A DNA stretch of 64,000 nt from Nissolia schottii (lineage: Eukaryota > Streptophyta > Magnoliopsida > Fabales > Fabaceae): the NCBI GenBank assembly GCA_003254905.1, contig QANU01021212.1, forward strand, positions 124,001 to 188,000, written 5' to 3'. Within the stretch, counting starts at the first letter, position 1; the number at the start of each line of letters is the position of its first letter. Below the pieces are notes generated by a model that saw only the letters and a list, made by a program, of their open reading frames with translations, had not been told where the DNA came from and did no database searches. The position numbers were made by a program, and so were the translations under genes. Of the stretch, positions 50,220-61,320 are shown in pieces.

Positions 50220-51735
50220 TTACGACAAGCACACAAATATATTTTATATTAACGTAGGCTTAAGTTTTGCAAAAAATCACATCTATACATTCTTCTGTTT
50301 CTGTGAAAATTTACAATTATATATTTTTAAGCAACAAGAAATTTTTAACGTGAGTAAATTAAGCCAATGAACCCTTTTAGTTGATTTTGTTTTTACATTT
50401 CATACCTATCCAAACAATTTATCTTGTAGTGCATTGGGTTGGGTTAACCCGCACTCATTATCTTTATTTTAACTTGGTGCACCATAGAAATGACCTAATA
50501 GTTAAGATACACACGCGCACACGCCACTTTTTAACTGAGCATAATTTGGGACAAAAAGTCAAAAACAGCATTTTAATTTGTAATGGCTAGGTTTACAATG
50601 GTGAAAGATCCTTTTAGCTGACGGAAGATAAAAATTATTATTGCATTTTAATTTGTAATGGTATGACTGGAGGTATGTGACAAAAGATATTGCATTTTAA
50701 TTATTGAGATCTGCTATCCAAGAATATCTTTCAACCACTTTCTTACACACAACTTTGACAATAATCACGGTTCTTGAGTGAGGCTCGTTCAAAATTATTA
50801 GGACTTTTTCTTGATCATTCAAAAAAGAATTGTGTTCCAATTACCACCAAAAACGTACCCAATTCATTCCTTACGACATTCCACTTGTCGTCTCTATTTT
50901 CCAAGATGAGAAAAATAAATTGCTATTTGGCATTATTTGTTTGACATTCATGATTGAACCCAAAATAAAAGGAGGAGGATCAAAGAAAGGGAGGCATAAA
51001 AAGTGTAGACATTTTCAATACGAGATTATCTAATGATGATGAGTAAGAGGACCCAAGCATTTGTTCATCGAGAAATTATTATATAAATTCAAACTATCAG
51101 GCAAATTATTCTCTACCCGATACCAATCGGCATTTTAGATAAAAATATGGGTAGTACAAAAGTTTGAAGCTGAAATTTCATACTAATATTATTGAGTAAA
51201 ACATAATTTAACTTTTTTTTACATCAAAATGATCATTATTTAAATTTGATTTGAGTCAAATCAGTTCATTATAAGAATAAAATTTTCTTAATATTAAATT
51301 GTTCATTCACAATACTCAAATCTGCTACTTAATTTAAAGGAAACAAAAACTAAACTACTTAAACCAATCAAACATTATTAAACCATAATTTAATTTGATT
51401 CTGGGTGATCTTACAATAATTTTTCGTTGTTCTTCTTACATAATAATCATCATGATATCCCATCACAGTCCTCCATTTCCCCATCATGGTCCCATCCTTA
51501 CGTGTGTCTGTACAACAGTGATAGGCGTATAGCATATGTTGCCAGCTGGCCATTGATCATCCACCTTTCCTATTTAGGCAAGGATAAACACCTCTTTCTC
51601 ACCATCCACTATGAAGGGAGCACTTTCCACTTTGTTTAATTTCAAATTTTCAACCTTTAAGTCATGCATGCGTTAAACTCAAAAAGAATCATATTGATTA
51701 TTAAATGAGTTGTTTAACATCAATTACATCATCAA
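50220..51735. other. Intergenic DNA, no gene seen
   Basis: Short frames only. GTGCACC/ACACGCGCACACG words occur near 50475-50525. No paired transposon ends or conserved proteins are recognised. Confidence 0.55.
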
Positions 51736-52199
51736 AATGTTTGTAGTTATGCTCCACGTGTATCCAATTTCATGTCACCGTACAACCACCTTTGTATTTA
51801 ATACGATCGGACCTACACCCTAACTCCCCAAACCACACTTGTCGCTCACGTTTGTCCACTCTCCAATGTGTGCATCCCATACACGTGACACTATAACCAT
51901 TCGCACTTCGAATTGCTTGAAGAAATTAGGATTCAAACACCATTTCTATCCTTTGCAAGCAACCATCATTCTCTAGTAACCTCTACACGAACTTCACACA
52001 ACTAGCACCGAATAAGCGACAACGAAGCACTCTACATCAATAGCAAACTGGTAAGGACTCGAAGACAAACTCACACGTTTATGTTTCACGTTCATAATTG
52101 CAAATGCCTTAGGGTTCACACATTGATTGCAAGCATATTAACTTACTTTAATTTTCGAACAATGTATGTGATTTCATATCGATTTTGGCCGACCTCTAC

Positions 52200-52990
52200 C
52201 GGTTGTGTTTAAGGAAAAAGTTTACAAAATGTGTTGAAAAAGTTTGTGCATTCCCATCTAAAGTTTGTGCAATCCTGTTTATAAAGTTTGTGCATTCTAG
52301 TGTCTAAACCTTTTGGACTATGTGTTATTGTAAAGTTTGTGCATTGACGTGTATAATGTTTATGCATTCTAACATCTATAGTTTGTGCATTCATGTTTAT
52401 AAATTTTGTGCATTCCAATGTCTAAAACCTTTTGAACTATAAGGTTCTTGTAAAGTTTGTGCATTGACGTATATAATGTTTATGCATTCATGTTTATAAA
52501 GTTTGTGCATTCCAGTGTCTAAAACCTTTAATTTTGAACTTTAAGGTTCCTGTAAAGTTTGTGCATTCCAATGTCTAACCCTTTTGAACTATAAGGTTCT
52601 TGTAAAGTTTGTGCATTGACGTGTATAATGTTTGTGCATTCTAATTTTAGTCTCTTAAGTTTGAATATTGTTTGTAATACTATGCATATGAGGGACTGTA
52701 AAGTTTGTGCACTCTAGTCTTCAAGTGTATGCACTCTTACACGATATTAATTTCATACTCATTCTCTAAAATTTGTGCAGAATGTGACATAATGTTGGTG
52801 CATACCAGCATATAAAGTTTGTGCACGTATAATGTTTCTCTGTAAAGTTGTGGTTCATGTTCATTTTTTTGGTTGCTTGGTGTATTGCTGTTAAAGTATG
52901 TGCATTTTTTTGTTTGAAGTTTGTTCATTTGTGTGATTTATTTGGGGTTATTCTTATAGTTTTTACAAAGTGTAAAGTTTGTACATAATG
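52200..52990. repeat. Irregular tandem array, AAAGTTTGTGCATT units
   Basis: The word AAAGTTTGTGCA recurs more than a dozen times with spacers such as GACGTGTATAATGTTTATGC and CCAGTGTCTAAAACCTTT, giving an irregular higher-order period. The words are the reverse complement of those in the next array, so the two arrays point toward each other. Confidence 0.85.
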
Positions 52991-53018
52991 ATACATAATG
53001 ATACATAATGTTAAGATT

Positions 53019-54075
53019 AATAGCATGACGACACACATTATTCTGTTAACAACTCAATGCACAACCTTTGACATTGTTAGTGCACAAACATTATGAAAGC
53101 TTATGTACAAACTTTACCATAATAAGTGCACAAGCATTAACAACATGATGACACATATTAACCTATTAACAAAAATCAGTGCACAAACTTTGACGGTGTT
53201 TGTGCACAAACATTATGAAAGCTTATGCACAAACTTTACCATAATAAATGCGCAAACATTAACAACATGATGACACGTATTATTCTGTTAACAAAATTTA
53301 GTGCACAAACTTTGACAGTGTTAGTGCACAAAAATTATGAAAGCTTATGCACAAACTTTACCATAATAAGTGCACAAACACTAACAACATAATGACACTT
53401 ATTATTCTGTTAACAAAATTCAATGTTCAAACTTTGACAGTATTAGTGCACAAACATTATGAAAGCTTATGCACAAACTTTACCATAATAAGTGCACATA
53501 TTAACAACATGATGGCACATATTAACCTGTTAACAAAAATCAGTGCACAAACTTTGACAGTGTTAATGCACAAACATTATGAAAGCTAATGCACAAATTT
53601 TTCCATAATAAGTGCATAAACATTAACAACATGATGACACATATTAACCTGTTAACGAAACTCAGCGCACAAACTTTGACAGTGTTAGTGAATAAACATT
53701 GTGAAAGCTTATGCACAAACTTTATCATAATAAGTGCACAAACATTAACAACATGATGACACATTAACTTGTTAACAAAAATCAGTACACGAACTTTGAT
53801 AGTGTTAGTGCACTAACGTTATGAAAGCTTATGCACAAACTTTACCATAATAAGTGCACAAACATTAACAACACGTCGACGCATATTAACCTGTTAACAA
53901 AACTTAGTACACAGACTTTGAAAGTGTTAGTGCACAAACATTATGAAAGCATATGCACAAACTTTACCATCGCAAGTGTATAAACATTAACAACATCACG
54001 ACACATATTATCCTGTTAACAAATCTCAGGGTACAAACTCTGACAGTGTTAGTGCACAAATATTAACAACATTAG
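53019..54075. repeat. 120-122-bp minisatellite, about 8.7 units
   Basis: Unit landmarks ATGATGACAC recur at about 53025, 53145, 53267, 53389, 53509, 53631, 53753, 53873 and 53995. Each unit holds GTTAACAAAA, AGTGCACAAACTTTGACAGT, GTGCACAAACATTATGAAAG, TATGCACAAACTTTACCATA and AGTGCACAAACATTAACAAC. Units are close copies with scattered substitutions and 1-2-bp length changes. It forms the subterminal zone next to the 3' end of the MULE transposase. Confidence 0.95.
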
Positions 54076-54099
54076 TGAAAAAATATTCAATAACATCAT

Positions 54100-56460
54100 T
54101 AACTTTTGATAACAAATAACAATTTCATAATTTAATGACTATATCATTGATAATTGAAAAACTATACCGTCCAACCACTCGTTATCTTGGAGCTTATACT
54201 TTGTCAAGAATTTAGACCACCTATCCTCAAAAGATTGCATAGACAATGTTTCTCACACAATATTTTTCAGCTTAGATTTGATCTCAATGTATTGCTTATA
54301 CCCTTTCAATTGTTCTGAAATCTTTTTCATTATGTGTCAAATGCACCATCAATGACGCGTACTAGGTAGCATAACCTAAATTGCATTTTGCATAGCTTTG
54401 CATTGGTCAGCCAATATACCATTAGACCGCTTCCCTAACATGCATTTTATCCAACATTCAAACAACCATGCAAATGTAGAGGTGTCCTTCCTCGATAACA
54501 ATGCACAACCAAGAAACACTAACATGTAACTACATATAGCAACCTAAGAGGGGGGTGAATTAGGCTTCACTCAACTTTTCTCGATTTTGGTTCTTTGAAA
54601 AAGGAAAGTGGTTTCAAACCCTAATTCTGAAACTTGAACCCAATAAACAGCAATAATCAAAATGCTTAAGATTGATAATGCAGTGGAAAGATAAATTTTT
54701 GTAAGTAAAGAGTGTAGGGATAGAGAAAATCACACCGAAAGATTTATCCTGGTTCACCTTCAAACCACCAAAGGCTACGTCCAGTCCCCTGTTCTGATTC
54801 ATGGATTTTCCACTATGTAATCTTGTGTTGTGTACAACCTCACAATCGAGGCACTTACACTGAAAACTTCAAGAGAACAAATCCGTTCCCCTGGTTACAC
54901 AGTACCCTCACCGAACACTACGGTGATAATTAGAATTACACCAAACACTACGGTGTTTACAACAACAATTGTAAAGATTGAAGAAGTAATGTACAATGGC
55001 TTTGATCAATCCTAAAACTCAGGGTTGGATAATCCTGAACAGAGAGCACTTCAGATATAATAGTTAAGGCTCAAAGGCTTTATGAGTTTTTGGATTGAAA
55101 ATGAACTTGAAAATTGATCAGAACTTTGTAAATGATGATAAAAGATTGTAGTTCTGGATTGGTGTGTGGGTTTGCACGAGTTTGGCACTTATATAGGCAT
55201 AGGTGCCTCTTCATGAACCATTGCCATGACTTCCAAATGTCAAACAACGCATTGTTTCATGAAAAAACATACCAGTTCGTTCAGGTAATCGATTAACCAA
55301 GTGTGGTAATTGATTACACCCATAACCATTGCCAATTTTCAAATTTTGTGTGGTGGTAATCGATTACATCGAATTGGTAATCGATTACACACATAGAAAA
55401 TGACACATTTTCAAATTTTTGATGTTGGTAATCGATTTCATCAAGTGGGTAATCGATTACACTCACAGAAAATGTTTTTCAAGTGTTGCAAACCCTAGAA
55501 AAGTGTTGCTAATTGATTTTAGGGTTTAGGAAAAATGTTAGATTGTTAGATTAAAAACCTTATGAGCCATTAACCATAATATCATAAACAAGTGCTAACT
55601 ATTAGACTCTAAGGTAAAAACACTTTACCTTTAATATGTTGACCGGTTGAGCTTTGTAGTTCTTCGGTTGTATCTTTGCCTTTTTCTTGCTTTTTGTTGA
55701 TGTTTGTTGTCTTCATCAAAACCTAGCCATCAAGGTTAGAGGGAGAGAGTCTTCTTCACATAACATCCCATGGTGGTTAACTCCCATGAACCAAATGGGA
55801 TACGATACCTATTAATTCCATATGTGAAGTCGAATGAGACCACGTCACTAAAATATTCATGAGCTACTCGGCTCCTGGTATCTGCCTTGAACACATTTTT
55901 TATGTGATTCTGTTCCTTCATGCCTGAGAAATATTCTACTAAGGCTTTTACATCTCCTTCCTCCCTAACAATACGGACCTCCTGATTCACATAATTTCTC
56001 ACATTTTTTTCAATAAAATTTATTTTTTCATGCCCCAACCTTGTTGAACAAGTGGATATGTCTTGTTTACTCTAACACCTACCCTATTATTTAACTCAAT
56101 CATCCGTTTTACTTGCATGTTAATGCTTCTATTTTCCTTAAACAACCTTGCTTTGGAAGGACTTACTTCATGTGAATGCACATTAACAATATTCCTTATC
56201 ACCCATAACCCGGTACCTCCATTTTGTACCTTTGATTCAGAAATCTTTACTTCACATTTTGCTATAGAAGTGGGATTAATCTTGTTAAAGCTTGGTATTC
56301 TAAAAGTTCGATGCTCTTCCCTTGTACATGTGACACATAATCTATTTGTCATCAGTAAATTTGATACTCCTTATAGTAAATCCAATTTTCTTAGCATAGT
56401 TGTTATAAAATTCTTTAACTGCATTCAAGGTATCAAATTGCAAGCCAATCTTTGGAACCT
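54100..56460 (-). pseudogene. Decayed FAR1/FHY3-type MULE transposase, interrupted by an LTR-like insertion
   Basis: On the minus strand, 56460-56345 starts the FAR1 DNA-binding domain (EVPKIGLQFDTLNAVKEFYN). 56352-56020 continues it (SKARLFKENRSINMQVKRMI). 56038-55766 gives the linker and the start of the MULE catalytic domain (EYFSDVVSFDFTYGINRYRI, then MGVNHHG). After the inserted unit, 54520-54100 resumes with VFLGCALLSRKDTSTFAWLF, then the second catalytic aspartate in ADQCKAMQNAI, then HIMKKISEQLKGY and KYKLQDNEW. Frame changes occur near 56350, 56030 and 55790. Several stops lie in the 54.1-54.5 kb part. Full FAR1-type transposases run to about 600-800 residues; the SWIM zinc finger is not seen here. 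Domain recognition is from memory of the family; confidence in FAR1/MULE is high, function is lost. Confidence 0.82.
54525..55760 (-). mobile_element. LTR-like unit, 1236 bp, inserted into the MULE transposase
   Basis: It begins TGTAACTACATATAG and ends GTCTTCTTCACA (TG...CA). It has perfect 5-bp target duplications TAACA (54520-54524 and 55761-55765), a standard LTR-type integration product. No gag or pol is present, so it is a solo LTR or a minimal non-coding element. Its layout parallels copies A and B: AGAGGGGGGTGAATTAGG near one end, TTTATCCTGGTTCACC with a ...CTACGTCCAGTCCCC block, then a minus-strand TATA box (CCTATATAAG near 55190-55199), then a palindrome cluster. The perfect palindrome GTAATCGATTAC is at 55356-55367, 55377-55388 and 55449-55460, with imperfect copies near 55287 and 55308. 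It is younger than the MULE it interrupts. Confidence 0.8.
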
Positions 56461-56465
56461 CTTCA

Positions 56466-56920
56466 TAAGTGCACAAACATTAAATACACAAACATTAACA
56501 ACATAATATCATATGGACAATTTCAGTGGACAAACTTTATTAACAAAAAATACACACACTTTAACAATGCATGCATGTGTACAAACAATAACAACATATT
56601 ATCATGTGAGCCATTTTAGTACACAAACTTTAGCAGCATACGTGCACAAACATTAACAAGAGTGATGCACAAATATTCAAACCTTTCGTTGCATCCGTCA
56701 AGCTCAAACACATAGTTCTTTGTTAATTATCCTTATTACAAACCAAGCGCACAAACTTAAATGATGTGAGTGCATAAACATTAACAAAGCAGGAGCATAA
56801 ACATTACAAGAAAGAAAGACATACATAAACAAGCTATTAGCAATCTCAGTGCACAAACTTTAGCAGTGACCATGCACAAACATTAAAAAGAGTGATACAC
56901 AAACATCCAAACCATTTTGT
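56466..56920. repeat. Right-hand subterminal array of the FAR1-MULE
   Basis: Irregularly spaced copies of GTGCACAAACATTAACA, CACAAACTTTAGCAG and ATACACAAACATT. They match the words of the left arrays but are more diverged and not regularly periodic. Two stretches around GCATCCGTCAAGCTCAAACAC and GCATCCACAGATCAAGCTC are a longer duplicated pair (about 56690 and 56920). Confidence 0.75.
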
Positions 56921-57718
56921 TGCATCCACAGATCAAGCTCAAACACGTATTGCTCCATCACCAAATTTGGATTTGAGAACACAATGACAGTGATGACAAG
57001 CAATACATGATGAGAAAATGCACAATGAGGATTAAAATGAAAACGTCCACCCCTTGTTACCAGTGGAACGATGAAAACGAGCTCAGGGTTTAAAGTGCAA
57101 GGTGGTTATTGCATGTGAATAATGAAAATCACATAAGAGTGAACGTCACATTCGTGTGGGAGTGAGTGCATGCTCACGTGGGCTTTAAGTTATTTCTAAA
57201 TTCAGAAAGTATACAAAATACGTATTATGCTCATTAATTGCGTATATTATTCTAGTGGTTGTACGGGGTGGCATGATAGGGGTCTACACCAATCATTTTG
57301 GAAATGTTTGTTACATCAATAGATTAAAATTAAGTGTGTAAGTTAATTAATCTAAAAATTAATTTCTCTCAAAGTTATCAAGTTGGTAATCTTAAATATT
57401 ATAGATTAACTTAAAGCAAGTTTTAATTTATTTTTAAGACTAAAATGATGTTACACACATAAAAAAAAATGATGTCACAATTTTTTTGAATCTTAAATTA
57501 ATGTCAACAACTCTTTTAACGACGAATTTAACATTTCACTAAAATTCAATAATTTTGAAAATTTGTTTCACATTATCCTTGTGCTTTTTAACATGTTTAA
57601 ACTTTAACGGGTTAAAGCAATCACCTTTTTAGAACAATTTTATTAAAATTATATTTATAAACTTAGAAGTCGATTGATACGATATAATCTATATCAATTA
57701 CTAGTAATGTGAATTTAA

Positions 57719-58122
57719 GCAGAGGTATGATACATTACCTCTAAGATTACTAGCTCTGAATTATATTTCAGAAATCTTATCACTTGTTAAATTATTTGTA
57801 ATATTACATTATTGTTTTTAGTATGCACAGATCATGTAACTGAGTATTTACATTAACTTATTTAGTATATAAAAAAGATTATGAGGTAATATACATTTAT
57901 TATTATTATTTTTTCATTTAGAATTACCTACAGGTGGTAACATAGGTAAATACCTTTCATAGAGGTAATCCACATTACCGCTTTGAAAGTAATGTAGATT
58001 ACCTGGGTAATCCAGATTACCAGCAATCATGTTGCACCAAACATGTCAATATGAATTTTCAAGTAATTTAAAAGTCAGATTATCGGTAATCTAAATATAT
58101 TACATTATACCAAACTCCTCCC
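57719..58122. mobile_element. Tourist-like MITE candidate, about 404 bp
   Basis: The left end (GCAGAGGTATGATACATTACC) and the inverted right end (GGAGGAGTTTGGTATAATGTAA) are similar in layout, and TAA flanks both sides (57716-57718, 58123-58125). Internal palindromic words GGTAATCCACATTACC and GGTAATGTAGATTACC at 57965-58005 allow strong folding. TIR identity is modest, so this is moderate evidence only. Confidence 0.45.
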
Positions 58123-59401
58123 TAAATTATTTAACTAATTTGGTTAGACAACATTACTTATATATTTCATATTATCTTCAAAACGATAATGTGGGTTGTC
58201 CTTGTGAGAATGCCTATCTAAATTACCATCCACTAGTAATCCTTCAATTGCTATTTCCACACACAAAATTTTTTTTCATATAACCCACCACTTCTAACGC
58301 CGTCACCACCATCACTACACTACAAAAAATTTGGTCTAATGTCACATTTTTAAATAATTACACATAAAAAACACTTTTGTTGACAAATGCAATAATTCAT
58401 AATATTTTATGTCGCCCTTAATTTAACAATCTTGCAAAAAGTGATGTATTAACTTTAAAAGTGTAATTTTATAATTGGGTTAAATAAATTTTTAGTTCAT
58501 AATAAATCGCAAATTTTGGTTTTAACCCTTAATAAAAAATATTGGTTTCAGTCCCTAATAAATTTCTTTTTTTTTTTTGTTTTTTGTAGTCGCTGTCAGC
58601 TTGATCCGTTAACTGCTAGTATGGCAGATGAAAATCAAAATCAACTATTTATGTGGCACCTCACTTATCCATGTGGCATAAAAAAATTTAAATAAATTTT
58701 TAGTCCTTAATAAATCACAAATTTTGGTTTTAGTCCCTAATAAATCAAAATTTTTGGTTTTAACCTCTAATAAAAAAATTGATTTCAGTCCTTAAGAAAT
58801 TTTAATTTTAATTTTAATTTTTCACCCTATAAATCAATCACCCCCTTCCCTTCCGTCTCCCTTTATCTCAATCACTCCATTCTCTATCCCATGATCATTG
58901 CTTATCACCTCTCACCTACTAACACAGTTCTATCATTCAACCACCACACCATCAATCACAACTCTTGCCAAAAATTCATGTTGTCGAGGCAAAACCACAA
59001 ACGACGTGTCCTTCACAAAGACATATTTAGCGAGGCAAGGCAAGGGATAATGAGATTTGTAGTGCACCTCCATCACTTCCTGATTTCTAAGAGCCACCGT
59101 CGTTCTTCCATCATGAAATTATCATCAATCCTCAGATATGTGAGGAACCACAGCGTCGTTATCGCAGTTAGGACCTTGACACCAACTCCAGGAGTCACTT
59201 CCTTAATTGTGAGTCACGTAGTCTTAACATCGCTTAAACTATTACTGAGAATGGTGGTAGTGGCACAATGGTCCTTAGCTTTCCAAGTTTTGTTATGGCT
59301 TGTGGTAGGTTTTATTTTGGTTTTTATTTGTGATTTTGTCTTAGAATGTGAAGGTTTTGACTATAGGGTTTGAGAATTTCGATGGTTGGAAGGGATAGAG
59401 G

Positions 59402-60697
59402 TAGGGATGTCAAAAACTTCCATGAAACGAGACCCTGTAGGAATTCCCCGATTGAGGACCTGCAGGGCAAGGAATTTTTTCCTTGCAGGGCGGGGACAGG
59501 TGTGAAAATTCCCCCAGGACAGATTCAGGGATGGGGACAAGGATCATACTCCTCGCCCCGCAGGGACCTGAATATATAAAAGGACTAAAATACCCTTACC
59601 TAAGCTTTTTAAAGTCCTTTTATACACTTACCTTTTTATGACATTTCACACAGTTTAATAGAAAAAATGAAAATGAAAATGAAAATGAAAATAGAGAGTA
59701 TAAAAATCAAAAAATAAAAACCCTAATTTCATTTACCCTTCCCTTAATTCCCATACGCCTCTCACTCTCTCTACTGTTGTTCTCTACTCTCTGTTCTCAC
59801 ACATCAGCTACTTCAACCGCTCCATTGTGCTTCCAATGCGCTTCTGCCATTCCTTCACCATACCTCCGCCACGCCTCCAACGTGCTTCTGCGATGCCTGA
59901 ATCACATCTAAATGCTTGTTGAGTCTTACACAGCATCTCAGCCCACCTCCTTCCATCATGAGTTTACCATCATTCCCTCATTTCCTTCGCGACGACACAA
60001 CTCCGATTTGCAACTGCACAGCTTCGATCTACAAGCTGCGACTGCAAAACTCCGATGTAGTGTCTCTTCTTTGCTATTAGTTGTTGTTGATTTTTTATTT
60101 GGTGCATTGAATTTCAATCGTTCTATTATCTTGGTTTGAAGGTCTTTAGAGATAGGTTTAAAGAGGCTTTAAAGAGCAAATAACCTAATGTTTTTGATAT
60201 GGCTGTCAAAACGGCGAGCCCGCCCTGTTTAGGCCCGCGGGCCTAAACGGGGGCCTAAACGAGCCGCCCGCTAGCCCGTTTATTTTTTTAAAAAAATTAA
60301 AAAATTTTAAAAACAAAAAATAAATTAAAAAAATCCAAAAAATTATTTAAAAATTTTCACGGGCTCACGGGCCTGTTCGAGGGCCAAACGGGCCGGGCCT
60401 AAACGGGCCAGTCCAATTTTTTTTCAAATTTTTGTGGGCCTATTTTTTGCATGTAAAGTCTGTCCATTTAATCGGGTAAACAGACCGGCCCCATTTTGAC
60501 AGCCCTAGTTTTTGTCCCAATGTTGTTATTTTGGGGTGAACTATAATTGGGTTTTGATGTTTTTTGTACTCTTTTTTTAGTTTTATTTTTTATGTGCTTG
60601 AGTGGGGATATGTAAGGAACGGGGATGGAGGCAAAACTCGCCCTGCGACGAGGACAAGGAGGGTGCTCCGCCCCGCCCTACTCGGGTGACATCCCTA
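59402..60697. mobile_element. hAT-type non-autonomous transposon, 1296 bp
   Basis: It has perfect 11-bp terminal inverted repeats TAGGGATGTCA / TGACATCCCTA. The flanking 8-bp repeats GATAGAGG (59394-59401) and GATGGAGG (60698-60705) match at 7 of 8 positions. Subterminal regions on both sides are GC-rich with GCGGGGA / CCCCGCCC words that pair, as usual in this hAT family. No transposase is recognised. It carries its own nested insertion at 60198-60507. Confidence 0.85.
60198..60507. mobile_element. Small hAT MITE, 310 bp, nested in the larger hAT element
   Basis: Ends TATGGCTGTCAAAACGG and CCATTTTGACAGCCCTA are inverted repeats of the common plant hAT word TAGGGCTGTCAAAA. Flanking 8-bp repeats are GTTTTTGA (60190-60197) and GTTTTTGT (60508-60515). 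The interior is rich in GGGCC/GGCCC words (CGGGCCTAAACGGG) that fold back. Confidence 0.88.
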
Positions 60698-61320
60698 GAT
60701 GGAGGTGGAGATTCAATGGTGGTGGGTTTTAGGTGAGTGTGAGTGGGGGCGGGGGCAATGTGTTGGTTCTGGGAACAATAGAGAGGAAAGGGAAAAGGAG
60801 AGGGCAGTGGTGCAGTGATATTGGGCGTTGAGTCTAGTGGCAGTGATGACAACTGGTGGTGGTGTGAGAGATGAGAAAGATGTAATGAAATGAGTTGGGT
60901 TGGTATTCAAGAGAGCATGTGTTATATTTATGGGTCTCTTGTGGATTTGAGCTATGAGGCACGTGCAATTCACATGACATTAGCCACATGATAGTTAGCC
61001 GTCGAAGCTAACGGTAGGTAAAATATATTAAAAAAAATTACTAGGGGCTAAAACCAAATTTTTTGATTTATTAGAAACTAAAACCAAAATTTATGGACTA
61101 AAAACCTATTTAAAAAATTGTTTATGTCACGAGGATAAGTGAAGTGTCACATAAGTATAGTTGACTTTGACTTCCTTCTGTCACATCAGCAGTTAACAGA
61201 CTAAACTGATAGTAGGGACGAAAAACAAAAAAATAAATTTATTAAGGACTGAAACAATTTTTTTATTAAGGACTAAAACTAAAATTTGCGATTTATTATG
61301 AATTAAAAACTTATTTAACC

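Larger units (their letters stand above)
51745..57302 (-). mobile_element. FAR1-type Mutator-like element (MULE), about 5.6 kb including a nested insertion
   Basis: The ends carry imperfect terminal inverted repeats of about 45 bp. The left has CATGTCACCGTACAACCACC (51771-51790); the right, read inverted, has CATGCCACCCCGTACAACCAC. They are flanked by a 9-10-bp direct repeat (A)AATGTTTGT at 51735-51744 and 57302-57311, as expected of Mutator transposition. Inside are tandem arrays based on GTGCACAAACATTA (52200-54075 and 56466-56920) and a decayed FAR1/FHY3-type transposase gene on the minus strand (54100-56460). An LTR-like unit (54525-55760) is inserted into the transposase. FAR1-encoding MULEs are known in plants (FARE elements of Arabidopsis). 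This copy cannot encode a working transposase. Confidence 0.8.
58477..61320. mobile_element. Long-TIR MULE-like element, about 2.8 kb, holding nested hAT insertions
   Basis: The left 58477-58770 and the right 61037-61320 are inverted copies of about 285-295 bp. The left begins GGGTTAAATAAATTTTTAGT and the right ends ACTTATTTAACC. Both carry CATAATAAATCGCAAATTTT, GTTAACTGCT, GTCAA(A/C)TCAACTA-like and CACTTATCC words at matching positions. Long TIRs beginning GGGTTAAAT with FTTTTAGTCC-like text are typical of legume MULEs. I could not confirm a 9-bp duplication. The interior (58800-59393 and 60706-61010) has a 160-codon open frame (58891-59373) and GC-richer DNA unlike the TIRs, so gene-fragment capture is possible. 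Without its nested insertion the element would be about 1.5 kb. Confidence 0.75.

Noticed and set aside
53347-53764. Open frames across the 120-122-bp array
   Set aside because: They follow from the repeat unit lacking stops in one phase and show no protein-like conservation.
53019-54075. Regular repeats reminiscent of a CRISPR array
   Set aside because: Units are contiguous 120-122-bp copies without unique spacers, in plant nuclear DNA inside a MULE.
58317-58345. CACTACAAAAAATTTGG as a second CACTA start
   Set aside because: No matching inverted end or 3-bp duplication found. The partner-like TTTTTTGTAGTC near 58580 lies inside the MULE terminal repeat.
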